From the NCBI RefSeq assembly GCF_004803635.1, contig NZ_SSWX01000006.1, positions 62,001 through 126,000 of the forward strand: a stretch of DNA of 64,000 bases, in the 5' to 3' direction. Origin of the DNA: Lampropedia aestuarii (GTDB taxonomy: Bacteria; Pseudomonadota; Gammaproteobacteria; Burkholderiales; Burkholderiaceae_C). Below the pieces are notes generated by a model. That model did no database searches. It was not told where the DNA came from and was given only the letters and a program-made list of their open reading frames with translations. The first letter of the stretch is position 1; each line of letters starts with the position of its first letter. The position numbers and the translations under genes were made by a program. Of this stretch, positions 26,434 to 34,940 are shown one piece after another.

Positions 26434-26794
26434 GCAGCTGTCCTGATGGTTCTGTGTTGTTGGGTGAGCCATGTGAACACGTTCCCAGACCCGTGAGAGT
26501 GCTGTGCGCGGATTGGGATTGCCGAATTCATTGTGCTTCTTTCGTGGGGGCTGATCGTTCAGCGTTGTGCGAAAAATTCTAGTCTTGCTCGCGCTGCAAC
26601 AACAATCGGGAAATTCCGGCCCCCCATGTTTTCTGAGTGCTGGAACCCCGTGGAATCGGCTCTGTACAAGGACAAACTGCGGGCGTACAGAATCCGAATA
26701 AGTGCTTTCATCTATCAGATTAGGTAGTCGATCGCATTTACCGCCTCGTCTTCCGCTCCTACGCTATACCCGTTCCATGCAGAGGACAGCCATC

Positions 26795-26943
26795 GTGACG
26801 AAAGTAGCAGTTATCGGTGGCGGATAGAGCGGCTTTCATCAGGCATTCTGACTGCTGGATAGAGGCTTTGACGTCACGCTGACATCTCTGGTTTGGGCAA
26901 GGACAACCAGATCGTCAATCGCCTGCGCGCTGAATTGGCGTGA
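26795..26943 (+). pseudogene. Remnant of FAD-dependent (styrene/indole monooxygenase-like) flavoprotein
   Basis: From GTG at 26795 the frame reads VTKVAVIGGG, a stop (TAG at 26825), SGFHQAF, a second stop (TGA at 26849), then LLDRGFDVTLTS. This is a Rossmann FAD-binding N-terminus of the StyA-like kind. About 30 bases later another frame gives ISGLGKDNQIVNRLRAEL and a stop at 26941, resembling a C-terminal tail. The pattern suggests a gene that lost its middle and gained stops. The family assignment is from motif reading only. Confidence 0.6.
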
Positions 26944-26983
26944 CGTGATTTAAAGTCAAGCGGGAGGGCGATGCAGCACTGCG

Positions 26984-27014
26984 ACAAAACAAAATCACCC
27001 GCATTGTGCGGGTG
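26984..27014 (-). terminator. Terminator-like hairpin
   Basis: CACCCGC and GCGGGTG flank a five-base loop. On the minus strand the stem is followed by a T-rich stretch. No intact gene now reads into it; it may be left over from a lost gene. Confidence 0.45.
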
Positions 27015-27425
27015 TTGTCGTTTGGGAAGTGAGCAAACTGATTCAGTGTGGATCTCGCACAGCATGTGCTGCAAGTCAACGCGGTTGATGCCCAAGGTAA
27101 ACCCAGCCATTGAGCGCAGCAAGTTCTTGCTATGGTGCACTCTATTATCAGCCAGGTGCTTGATTGTCATGGAAGATTGCGGCAGTGCACACCACTGGTG
27201 CAGGCAATTGCTGCGCATGCGGTTAGATGACTGGATGATTGCCGCAGCATTGGCTAGGCCATATTGCATGTGGGCAGTACTCGCTGGGAAGGAGGTAAGC
27301 TGAGGAGTCTATACTGTGCGCGCCGCAGTAGCGGATATGGGGCGGCGGCGCTGCCCTCATGCTGCAACGATCATTTCGCAGTTTTTAGATGCGTTTGGCT
27401 TTAGTAGATGATAAGTACTTGAAAA

Positions 27426-27447
27426 TTTGTTGGTATTTTTGTTGGCA
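27426..27447. repeat. Direct repeat TTTGTTGG(T/C)A, 12-bp spacing
   Basis: TTTGTTGGTA and TTTGTTGGCA are spaced 12 bp apart. Repeats of this kind are known to me from arm-type sites next to tyrosine integrases of genomic islands, but no integrase gene is present here. The reading as an integration scar is speculative. Confidence 0.3.
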
Positions 27448-27662
27448 TCTTTTTATAGCCTGGCATCAAGATCCTTTGTTTGTGAGGATTTGAGTGATTT
27501 TTCGATCCCCACCAGCCGGATCGAACAACTCCCTTCGCAGCCAGCAAACGACTAGGCATGGGCTTGCGCGCTGTATTGCGGCGGTGCAAGACGTGCTGAT
27601 CAGGCGTATTTGAGGCGCCGAGTTTGTAGCCAACTTCTTTATTATTTTTTGAGGCAGATCAG

Positions 27663-28514
27663 ATGACTACTCTTGATCCAACAACACCATCCCCTCTCAG
27701 CGCCGAAGCGCTCGCTGCTGCACGCCAACCCCAGCGCGTGCGCCATACCTTGCACATGCGCCGTGTGCAAGTCACGCAGGTCGAGCGTATTACCCCGCAT
27801 TTGATTCGCATTGCTCTGGGCGGCGAGGCCTTGGCTGGATTTACCAGCCCCGGCTTTGATGACCATGCCAAGCTGATTTTTCCTGACCCCCAGACTGGCC
27901 AGTTGACGCTGCCGGTGGTGCGAGAGGACGGCAAAATCGATTGGGGTGATGCCGCGCAACGCCCGAATGCACGCGACTACACGCCGCGCCACTTTGATGC
28001 GCAGAGTCAGACTTTGACAATTGATTTTGCCTTGCACGAAGCAGGCCCGGCCACTGCCTGGGCTGAGCGCGCCAAGCCCGGTGATGAGCTGGGCGTGGGC
28101 GGGCCACGTGGCTCATTTCTGATACCGACCGAATATGACTGGCATTTGCTGGTGGGGGATGACACGGCATTGCCGGCCATTTGGCGCCGCTTGCAAGAGC
28201 TGCCAGCCAGTGCCACAGCGCTTGTCATTGCTGAGGTCGATTCGCCTGAAGACCGGGTTGAGCTGCCCAGTGCTGCGCAAGTGGAAATCGTTTGGGCATA
28301 CCGCCAAAACGGCAGCGCCAATGCGCTGTTGGATGCACTGCGCGCCCAAACCTTCCCTGCTGGTGATTGTTATGCCTGGGTCGCTTGTGAGTCACTGGCA
28401 GCCAAGGCGGTTCGTGAGCATCTGGTTACTGAACGCCAGGCCAATCCGCGCTGGGTGCGTGCCTCGGGCTACTGGCGCAAAGGCTCGGCTGCGACGCACG
28501 AGACGCATGAGTGA
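27663..28514 (+). CDS. Siderophore-interacting protein (FAD-dependent ferric-siderophore reductase)
   Basis: This is a 283-residue cytosolic flavoprotein of the ViuB/SIP family that reduces iron(III)-siderophores to release iron. The FAD-binding barrel (residues ~30-150) includes RVQVTQVERITPHLIRIALG and DYTPRHFDAQSQTLTIDFAL, close to the family RxYTxR motif. LGVGGPRGSFLIP is followed by the C-terminal SIP domain with HLLVGDDTALPAIWRRLQEL and YAWVACESLAAKAVREHL, ending GYWRKG. The ATG at 27663 has GAGG upstream. No siderophore synthesis or receptor genes are nearby. Confidence 0.92.
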   Translation: MTTLDPTTPSPLSAEALAAARQPQRVRHTLHMRRVQVTQVERITPHLIRIALGGEALAGFTSPGFDDHAKLIFPDPQTGQLTLPVVREDGKIDWGDAAQRPNARDYTPRHFDAQSQTLTIDFALHEAGPATAWAERAKPGDELGVGGPRGSFLIPTEYDWHLLVGDDTALPAIWRRLQELPASATALVIAEVDSPEDRVELPSAAQVEIVWAYRQNGSANALLDALRAQTFPAGDCYAWVACESLAAKAVREHLVTERQANPRWVRASGYWRKGSAATHETHE

Positions 28515-28534
28515 CCGCGTCTGCACGTAGGCTA

Positions 28535-29296
28535 TCAGTGGCCCGAGTCAGCCGCTTGTGAATCGTCTTGATTGACCCAATGGCGCACTATGAGTCCCAG
28601 ACCCAAGCCGATGGCAATGACCAGCCAGAACAGCACGGGCGAGGCCGCTTCCCAGCTTGAATGCAGGTTCATGCCCCAGGCCGCACCCAAGGCCATGATC
28701 GGGAAAGTGAGCGCGGCAATCGTGTTGAGTTTGCGCTGCGCGCGCGTGACCGCTTCAGTGGCGCGGGTTTGGTGCTCTGCGGCCTGCGCCAGCCGGTAGT
28801 CCAGCTCTAAGCGGGCATCGGCCAGCAATAGCTCGAAATTGCGCGCGAGTTCTACGACTTTGTCGCGCTGGTCGATCAGCCACAAATCGTCCTTGACCGC
28901 ATCACGCCCGGCTTCAATGGCTTTTTGTAAGTTGGCAGCCGCGCGAGTGAGCGGAATGCAGTCGCCGATGATGGCAAACAAGGCCGCAGAGGTCTCGGCT
29001 TCGTCCAGCGCATCGCTGAGGCGGTCGTAGGCGCTCTGGTAGCGCGCGAGCAAATCGGCCATTGCTGCTTGCCCGCCTTTGCGGCCTTTATAGAGCCAGA
29101 CACCACGGGGTTCATCGTCTGGCAGGCGCAAAAAGATCTCATGCTGGCGCGGTTGGCCGGTTTGGGGTGGTGCATGCAGGATCAGCAGCAATTGCTGGTC
29201 TTCAAAAATTGCACGCTGCGCACCGAAGCTGGCCGTGCCGATACGGCGCGTGATTGCTTCGGAAACAGGCCATTGATAACGTTCACGACTGGTCAT
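28535..29296 (-). CDS. CorA-like Mg2+ transporter family protein
   Basis: This 253-residue protein has a long soluble alpha-rich N-terminal part and two C-terminal membrane helices. The GMN signature of the CorA/Mrs2 superfamily is seen in ALGAAWGMNLHSSW near residue 210, between the helices TIAALTFPIMALG and PVLFWLVIAIGLGLGLIV. It is shorter than classical CorA (about 316 residues) because the beta-rich N-terminal portion is reduced. Divalent cation transport is likely, but the ion is not proven. It is convergent with the siderophore-interacting protein gene. Confidence 0.75.
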   Translation of the reverse strand: MTSRERYQWPVSEAITRRIGTASFGAQRAIFEDQQLLLILHAPPQTGQPRQHEIFLRLPDDEPRGVWLYKGRKGGQAAMADLLARYQSAYDRLSDALDEAETSAALFAIIGDCIPLTRAAANLQKAIEAGRDAVKDDLWLIDQRDKVVELARNFELLLADARLELDYRLAQAAEHQTRATEAVTRAQRKLNTIAALTFPIMALGAAWGMNLHSSWEAASPVLFWLVIAIGLGLGLIVRHWVNQDDSQAADSGH

Positions 29297-29458
29297 GGCA
29301 ATAGCTCGCAGAACAGGTTAGGGAGTGTGGCCAGCGCCACTTTTGAGATGATGAAATGGCTCTTGGTGCAGACTGTGAGCGCAAGAATTGTCGTTTCAAT
29401 CATAAAACATGAATGGCTGCGTTTATTGCGCCTTTGTGGGGGGCCGAAGCACCAGCGG

Positions 29459-29571
29459 ATGCATCTGGACATCATCTTGACAGGCCGACTCGTCGACATT
29501 GTTGACGAGGGCTTTGATGTGGCTGTGCGTGCCACCTCCAGCATGCCTGACTCCGATTGGGTCGCTCGCAA
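29459..29571 (+). pseudogene. Fragment of LysR-type regulator (substrate-binding domain)
   Basis: The translation LDIILTGRLVDIVDEGFDVAVR, read as LDIILTGRLVDIV then DEGFDVAVRATSSMPDSDW, matches the start of the LysR inducer-binding domain, where most family members have a VDLVxEGFDVAIR pattern followed by a SSLVAR-like stretch. No HTH precedes it and the frame ends soon after 29571. It is a broken fragment lying tail-to-tail with the DJ-1-like fragment. Confidence 0.7.
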
Positions 29572-29770
29572 GCGCGCCAGGTGGATGGCAAACTAAACGC
29601 AAACCAAACGGCTTGCCGGCGCGGTTGAACGCTTCGCTCAAGCGAATCGAGTCTTGCGATGCAGCCAAGACCCACAGTGGGCTTTGGCCGCCTGGGTAGA
29701 GCGCGGTGTCAAAGTGGTTTGTGCATACTTTGGACAGCGCCGCGGTGTTGGGCAAGTCCTGTTGTACCGT
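29570..29770 (-). pseudogene. Fragment of DJ-1/PfpI-type amidotransferase-like protein
   Basis: On the minus strand the translation contains HFDTALYPGGQSPLWVLA, then QDSIRLSEAFNRAGKPFGL and VCHPPGAL. This matches the DJ-1/PfpI pattern (YPGGHGPMWDLA ... AFYxAGKPVAAVCHAPG), with the nucleophile Cys of the elbow retained. The N-terminal ~60 residues and everything after the Cys elbow are missing. It abuts the LysR fragment at about 29570. Confidence 0.7.
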
Positions 29771-29917
29771 AGCGCATTGCTAGAAACGCGGCGTGTATTT
29801 TCATATTAAGAAAATTACTCAAAGAGTGAGAAATCACACAGACCTGTGGCGCTGGTATAAACGACAATTGCCTCCGTTATGAAAAAGTGCTTGTCGCACT
29901 CATGAAGGAGTTTTTTT

Positions 29918-30220
29918 ATGCGTAAAGTCTTGCTCGCAATTGCTTGTGTTGCCACTGTCATGGGCGCTGCAAACGCAGCCAATGCCGCTGAGCCATTAGC
30001 CGTTCAAAACAGCCAATCAACCACCCGCGCTGAGGTTCTGGCTGATTTGGAAATGTGGGACCGTGCAGGCATGAACCGTTACCCTAGCGAAGTTGGCTAC
30101 ACAGACGTCAAGCTCAATGCCGACTACCAAGCCAGTCTGAGCGAATACCACCGCCTGCGCAGCGGCCCTGAGTTCCAGCAGGCCGTGCAGAGGCTGCAGA
30201 CAAAGCTGGGCAACCAGTAA
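29918..30220 (+). CDS. DUF4148 domain-containing secreted protein
   Basis: This is a 100-residue protein with a clear signal peptide (MRKVLLAIACVATVMGAANA). The mature part has the DUF4148 pattern TRAEVLADLEMWDRAGMNRY followed by a short C-terminal helix. The family is small, periplasmic or secreted, abundant in Burkholderiales and of unknown function. A GAAGGAG lies 8-10 bases before the ATG. It is monocistronic, and convergent with the Crp/Fnr gene. Confidence 0.88.
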   Translation: MRKVLLAIACVATVMGAANAANAAEPLAVQNSQSTTRAEVLADLEMWDRAGMNRYPSEVGYTDVKLNADYQASLSEYHRLRSGPEFQQAVQRLQTKLGNQ

Positions 30221-30271
30221 TGCAGGCGTGGCTTGGGCGCCCAACCCAAGCCAGAGTTTAAGCGCTTGTAC

Positions 30272-30985
30272 TTATTGCTGCTGCAGCCGCTCTTTCAAGC
30301 CAGCTACATCCAGCAGTACCAGTGCATGTCGGCTGGAGCTGATCAGGCCTTGCTTGCGCAAGCGGGCCAATTCCCGGCTGACCTCTTCGCGCGATGCTGC
30401 AATGCGCGCGCCTAATTCCATATGCAATGGGGCAGGGCGGATCGTCGCTTGGTTGTTCACAATGCCGGCGCGTTCTGCAAGCTGCAGTAAACAGCTGTAC
30501 AGGCGCCCTGAGATTTTCAAGGTGCCCAGCTCGATCAAGCGTTTGACCAAACGCTCGGTCACGCACTGCTGGGTTTGCAGCAGGCCTTCTCTGAATACGG
30601 TATCGTCACGAATGATCAGGGCAAGGTCTTCACGTGTGAGGCTGGCCAGCAAAGTAGGCTCCAGGGCCTGAACTTGCAAAGCTGCAGAGTCCGTATCCAT
30701 GCGCGTGATCACACCAAAGTGCTCGCCCACGTCAAAGTCGGTCAAGATGATTTCACGGCCATTGGCTGACAGCGCTGATACCCGCAGCTTGCCGTGGCAA
30801 ATGATAAAGAAGGTTTCGTCGGGACGGCCTTCTGCCATTTGTTCCGCCTCGAGTTTGTGCCACGTGCACAAGCGCGCGACTTCTGCCAGGCGGACATCGT
30901 CCATGCCATCAAACAGCTGACAGTTACGCAATCTCCGGATGGAGACATCCAATTGGCCATCTCTGGTCAAAAGCGTAGAGTGCAT
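30272..30985 (-). CDS. Crp/Fnr family transcriptional regulator
   Basis: This 237-residue regulator has a cyclic-nucleotide-binding-type beta-roll (residues ~20-135, CQLFDGMDDVRLAEVARL, FFIICHGKLRVSALSANGRE, VGEHFGVI) and a C-terminal winged helix. The recognition region is MELGARIAASREEVSRELARL (residues ~188-208), typical of Crp-type HTH. No FNR-style N-terminal cysteine set is present, so it is not an obvious Fe-S oxygen sensor. The ligand is unknown. It is convergent with DUF4148; a MITE-like element lies upstream. Confidence 0.9.
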   Translation of the reverse strand: MHSTLLTRDGQLDVSIRRLRNCQLFDGMDDVRLAEVARLCTWHKLEAEQMAEGRPDETFFIICHGKLRVSALSANGREIILTDFDVGEHFGVITRMDTDSAALQVQALEPTLLASLTREDLALIIRDDTVFREGLLQTQQCVTERLVKRLIELGTLKISGRLYSCLLQLAERAGIVNNQATIRPAPLHMELGARIAASREEVSRELARLRKQGLISSSRHALVLLDVAGLKERLQQQ

Positions 30986-31306
30986 GATTGTGCATTAAAG
31001 GTTGACTGGGGGGTGACGCCATTCTATTTGAGCGGCTCAAACGGCTCCGTGCGCGGCAGGCAGAAGCCGTTGTGTCAGCCATGGTTTTGCTGTAACTGAC
31101 TCAGTGAAGTGTTCCCTGATTTTTGGCGTGTTAAGTGGCTTGCTCTCGGGCTGTGAATTGCCTGCCGTGGACACATGCCGTCACACTTGCATTTGAGCAT
31201 GACCGCTGTGTATCAAGCGCACTGCTTCCAATCTGCGCCAGCTCCAAAAAACTGCTCTCAGATAATGGCATACTCGCAGCCCTTTAGCCTCTTTGAACAG
31301 GCTCTC

Positions 31307-31572
31307 AGAGCCTATTCATAATCTCCACCCAGCCGCGTTGAAACCCAAAAGGATGCAATGCGCGGCAAAAACCGCAGTCGGGCTCTCTGCCCGGCGAGGC
31401 TTTTAAACAAAGCAGTGCGTCTTTTGGGCTTCAACCCCAAGGGCAAGGCACAAAAAAGCGCATTGCGGCGTTGCCTGTTGCAGCTCATACAGACGTATGA
31501 GCTGCAACAGGCGCCTTGCACTGCCTCTTTTTTGTGCCTTGCGCGGCTGCGCGGAGATTGAGAACAGGCTCT
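31307..31572. repeat. MITE-like element, copy A (266 bp)
   Basis: The ends AGAGCCTATTCATAATCTCC (31307-31326) and, inverted, 31553-31572 match at 17 of 20 positions. Inside, GCAAGGCACAAAAAAG (31443) pairs with its exact complement at 31527, and an 18-bp perfect stem with an AGAC loop lies at 31473-31512. No transposase is encoded. A further GAACAGGCTCT end abuts the left terminus at 31294-31304, so two elements may once have touched. Related copies occur at 32991-33160 and 39415-39558. Confidence 0.75.
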
Positions 31573-31598
31573 AAGGCTTCGGGGTTGGCAAGCAGTAC

Positions 31599-32582
31599 AT
31601 GGCATCAGGCAGTCGGAAAAATCGTTTGGTCACACGCAAGCGCAGCATGCTGCGACAAACCACAGGCTGGCTCGTAGGGGGCTTTTGGCGGGCTCTGGTG
31701 TTGTCGGTGCTGGTGTCATTTGTGGCTGTGAGTTGGGCGCTCAAGCTGCCATGGGTGGCCTCAGTTGAACAGCGCCTGGAGCCGCAGATAGCGCAACTCC
31801 GTGCGTATTGGCCTGCGGAACTGCCATTGGGCCAATGGCTGGATACTGTGCTGGCTGGCTACGAGGTCAGATCCGCAGGCACAAGTGGTGTGCCCGCACC
31901 AGCACCAGCACCCGCTGCGACAGCGGACTTTGCGCAATGCCGCCATTTTTTCCCAGACGGCGTGCCTCCAGTTGTGCATCGCGTCAAAGCAGTCAGCTAT
32001 GCCTTGTGCTTTGATGCTTTTGCCATTCTTTATAACGCCGACACCAAAACCCCCGTGTATGTGGTGGAGCGGCTCAATCGCAACAGCTTGACGGCGGCCA
32101 AGGCAATCAGCCGCAGCGACCGCTTCTACCCAGAGGCGCGGCTGCCCAGCAGTGCGCGTGCCTTGCTCGAAGACTACCGCGGCTCGGGCTTTTCGCGTGG
32201 CCATATGGCGCCAGCTGCTGACATGCCCAGTAATGCGGCGATGGCGCAAAGCTTTAGTCTGGCCAATATGGTGCCGCAAAACCAAAGCCATAACAGTGGC
32301 CCATGGAGCAAGATCGAGCAAGACACCCGCCAATACGTGATGCGTGCCAGGGGCGATGTATTTGTGTTCACCGGCCCAGCATATGAGGCCAACCGGGTGG
32401 CACGCATTGGCCCTTCAGGCGTGGCTGTGCCCAGCCATTTGTTCAAGTTGGTTTATGACGCCAATACCCAGCGCTCATGGGCGCATTGGCAGCAGAACGC
32501 AGCCGGTGAACAATCAATGCGGCCCATTTCCTACCGCGAACTGTCACAGCGCATGCAGATTGATTTTTTGCCCAATCGCTAA
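31599..32582 (+). CDS. DNA/RNA non-specific endonuclease (NUC1 / beta-beta-alpha metal type), membrane-anchored or exported
   Basis: This is a 327-residue nuclease. An N-terminal hydrophobic segment at residues ~30-50 (FWRALVLSVLVSFVAVSWAL) acts as an anchor or uncleaved signal, so the enzyme likely works in the periplasm or outside. The catalytic beta-beta-alpha-Me region is GSGFSRGHMAPAADMPSN near residues 197-214, with the RGH His as general base, followed by SLANMVPQNQSHNSGPWSK, which supplies the metal-binding Asn. A Pro/Ala-rich linker (PAPAPAPAAT) precedes the domain. No immunity gene is evident. It starts 27 bp after the MITE-like copy A, which may carry its promoter. Confidence 0.88.
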   Translation: MASGSRKNRLVTRKRSMLRQTTGWLVGGFWRALVLSVLVSFVAVSWALKLPWVASVEQRLEPQIAQLRAYWPAELPLGQWLDTVLAGYEVRSAGTSGVPAPAPAPAATADFAQCRHFFPDGVPPVVHRVKAVSYALCFDAFAILYNADTKTPVYVVERLNRNSLTAAKAISRSDRFYPEARLPSSARALLEDYRGSGFSRGHMAPAADMPSNAAMAQSFSLANMVPQNQSHNSGPWSKIEQDTRQYVMRARGDVFVFTGPAYEANRVARIGPSGVAVPSHLFKLVYDANTQRSWAHWQQNAAGEQSMRPISYRELSQRMQIDFLPNR

Positions 32583-32990
32583 GGAATGGCTCTGCAACAA
32601 CCATGTTGCTCGGGCAGCAATTGGCATTGTGTGTAGTGCCACTCATGTGTTGCAGAGTCTTGTTTTTCTGAGAATAAATGTTAAATATTATTTATTAGCA
32701 GCCATTATTAGGGTTAATGCGGATTTGGCTGCATGGCCGTTGGAAGGGTTTGTTGCCTAGAATGGTGGCTTTTAAAATTGATTTAAATATGAGGTCGCTG
32801 AAATCCCATTGGGATAGATTTTGTATTTTAAATGTTAATTAATCATTAATTAATATTTTTTAACTTGTACCGATGTTTGGTCTTGAAGCCAAACGCAGTG
32901 CTTGAGTTGCCGCACACGAAGATAGGCTTGTTTTTCAGGGCAAGGAACTATTCGCACGCTACCTGCGTTGCAATGGTGCATAGGGCTAAA
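32583..32990. other. AT-rich intergenic stretch
   Basis: From about 32650 to 32875 the sequence is markedly AT-rich, with ATTAATTAAT strings and no gene. It separates the nuclease gene from MITE-like copy B and the CitMHS transporter. Confidence 0.5.
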
Positions 32991-33160
32991 AGCCTGTTCA
33001 TCACTTCCATGCAGCCGCGTTGAAGTGCCAAAAGGCAAGGCACAAAAAGCGCACTACTGGATTGCCTGTTGCAGCTTATACAGACGTATGGGCTGCAACA
33101 GGCGTCTTGTACTGCTGCTTTTCGTGCCTTGCGCGTTTGCGGGTGATTGTGAACAGTCTC
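32991..33160. repeat. MITE-like element, copy B (about 170 bp, internally deleted)
   Basis: The left end AGCCTGTTCATCACTTCC and the right end GAACAGTCTC are related to copy A, as is the internal stem GCCTGTTGCAGC ... GCTGCAACAGGC around an AGAC loop. Two base changes relative to copy A leave G-T pairs, so the hairpin is kept. The left module present in copies A and C (about 95 bp with AAAAACCGCAGTCGG) is missing. It lies 130 bp before the CitMHS gene. Confidence 0.7.
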
Positions 33161-33289
33161 TTGAAGGCTTGCGGCCTTTTAAAAATTTAATTCAATTTGA
33201 TTTATTCGTAATTGCTGCACAGCAGGCCACGGCACTGCGTGCAGTGCATGCCCAGCCTGATGGCTTGGCATGATTAATAGGAGTGCGCG

Positions 33290-34603
33290 GTGTTAACCTT
33301 GATAGGTGTGTTGATTATTGTGGTGATTGTGGCATTGCTGATGGCTGGGAAAACCAGTCCCATCATTGCAATGGCGGTTGTTCCATTACTGGGCGCATTA
33401 TTGGCAGGATTCAGCCTGGCAGAAATATCCCAATTTTTTGAGGCCGGACTGACCCGGGTCGCCAAAGTGGCGGCGATGTTTTTGTTTGCCATTTTGTTTT
33501 TCAGTATTTTGAAGGAGCTCCATGTCTTTGATCCGATGATCCAGGGCATGGTCACCATGACACGGGGCAATGTCGTGGTGGTGGCAATGATGACAACGCT
33601 CATTGCAGCAGCCGTGCATTTGGATGGTTCAGGGGCAACCACATTTTTGATTCTCATTCCCGCATTGCTGCCGCTTTACAAGCGTTTGGGCATGAGCCCG
33701 TATTTGCTGCTGCTGCTGATGGCTGGCAGCATGGGGGTGATGAATATGGTGCCCTGGGGAGGGCCGTTGGGGCGTGCTGCTGCCGTGACAGGCATTGATG
33801 CTTCGGTGTTGTGGCAAAGCCTGATTCCGGTTCAGATCTTTGGGGTCGCTTGTATGGTCGCTGTTGCGGCGGTGTTCGGGCTGCGTGAAAAGCGCCGCAT
33901 TGCGGCAGCCCAATTGGCTGGCACTACGCCTTTTGAGCAAGACTGCATGTTGCCAGAGGTGCAAGAACAAGAGCGCCAGGCGCAGCAAGCCAGGCCCAAA
34001 CACTTTTTTTATAACATCGCCGTCGTCATTGTGACTGTGGCCTGTTTGGCCATGGGGTGGCTGTCGGCACCTTACGTGTTTATGCTGGCGCTGTCGCTGA
34101 CCTTGATTGTGAATTTCCCCAAACCCAAGGACCAGATGGCGGTCATTGGCCGCCACGCCCCACAGGCGTTGAGCATGGTGGCGATCATTTTTGCTGCGGG
34201 CGCTTTTTTAGGCGTCTTGTCCGAGTCCGGCATGCTGCAGTCGATTGCGCTGGACTTGATCACCGTCTTGCCTGCTGCATGGATTGGCAGTGTGCACATT
34301 GTGGTGGGGATGTTGGGCGTGCCACTGGACATTTTTACCAGCACCGATGCGTACTACTTTGCACTGTTGCCCGTGATTATGGAGGTGACGGCAACTGCCG
34401 GTGTCTCGCCTGAGGCTGTGGTGTATGCCATGGCTATTGGCAATAATGCGGGCACCTTTATCAGCCCCTTCTCGCCTGCGACTTGGCTGGCGATGGGGCT
34501 GGCGGGCATCGATATGGGCAAGCACCTGCGTTATTCGTTTGGTTGGATTTGGCTTTTTAGCTTTGCCTTGCTCGGTTGTGGTTATGTGCTGGGCCTGTTT
34601 TGA
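33290..34603 (+). CDS. CitMHS family transporter (citrate:metal/H+ symporter type)
   Basis: This 437-residue inner-membrane carrier has about twelve helices. Family-like parts are LAEISQFFEAGLTRVAKVAA, AAVHLDGSGATTFLILIPAL and GVMNMVPWGGPLGRAAAV in the first half, and the repeat VGMLGVPLDIFTSTDAYYFA with GNNAGTFISPFSPATWLAMG in the second. CitMHS proteins import citrate complexed with Mg2+ or another divalent ion. The GTG start at 33290 has AGGAG 6 bases upstream. It stands alone, with a hairpin and an RND pump remnant downstream. Confidence 0.88.
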   Translation: MLTLIGVLIIVVIVALLMAGKTSPIIAMAVVPLLGALLAGFSLAEISQFFEAGLTRVAKVAAMFLFAILFFSILKELHVFDPMIQGMVTMTRGNVVVVAMMTTLIAAAVHLDGSGATTFLILIPALLPLYKRLGMSPYLLLLLMAGSMGVMNMVPWGGPLGRAAAVTGIDASVLWQSLIPVQIFGVACMVAVAAVFGLREKRRIAAAQLAGTTPFEQDCMLPEVQEQERQAQQARPKHFFYNIAVVIVTVACLAMGWLSAPYVFMLALSLTLIVNFPKPKDQMAVIGRHAPQALSMVAIIFAAGAFLGVLSESGMLQSIALDLITVLPAAWIGSVHIVVGMLGVPLDIFTSTDAYYFALLPVIMEVTATAGVSPEAVVYAMAIGNNAGTFISPFSPATWLAMGLAGIDMGKHLRYSFGWIWLFSFALLGCGYVLGLF

Positions 34604-34628
34604 TTAGCGCCTTGTGCTAATTGGCTGT

Positions 34629-34681
34629 GCGCAATGGCTTAAGCACCTGTTGGCGGCAAAACCGCCACAGGCCCATTGCGC
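34629..34681. repeat. Long imperfect inverted repeat downstream of CitMHS gene
   Basis: GCGCAATGG (34629) pairs with CCATTGCGC (34673), and inside them TGGCGG pairs with CCGCCA around a CAAAA loop. It has no T-run, so it may be a REP-like or mRNA-stabilising element rather than a classical terminator. Confidence 0.45.
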
Positions 34682-34940
34682 CCGCCAACCGTGTTTGTTG
34701 TCGCATCAGGCATGTAGAACACAAGAAAAAAAAGTCCTGGCTGCCCGCAGCAGTTGGCTGTGGGTCTTTTACCGTTACCGTGGCCAGGCAAATCGCTTGG
34801 CTTTTTGCCATCGTAAAACCAGGCGCGGGGCGCGGGCACAGAGCCTGCACGACATGGCGGGCTTGCTCAGTCTGCGCACCCGCATGCGCTGAACAGCCAT
34901 AGCTGTATCACGCTCGACGGGCCGTGCGGCCTCCATCACG

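Larger units (their letters stand above)
26434..27662. other. 1.2-kb region with remnants only
   Basis: No intact gene is seen between the regulator and the siderophore reductase. The stretch holds a collapsed flavoprotein fragment (26795-26943), a terminator-like hairpin, coding-like debris on the minus strand around 27000-27270 and a pair of 12-bp-spaced repeats at 27426-27447. It looks like the scarred right edge of an acquired island. Confidence 0.5.

Noticed and set aside
26874-27269. 131-residue minus-strand frame in the island's right border
   Set aside because: Coding-like in part but with no start site, no complete domain and a terminator hairpin running through it; treated as debris.
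27485-27560. tRNA-like T-arm on the minus strand (GTTCGATCC) near 27500-27530
   Set aside because: A five-pair T stem with two G-T pairs can be drawn, but there is no acceptor stem partner, anticodon arm or CCA end; it is not a tRNA gene.
32968-33273. Plus-strand open frame with a signal-peptide-like stretch over MITE-like copy B
   Set aside because: It runs through the repeat and its hairpin; the hydrophobic piece is a by-product of the inverted repeat and there is no ribosome binding site.
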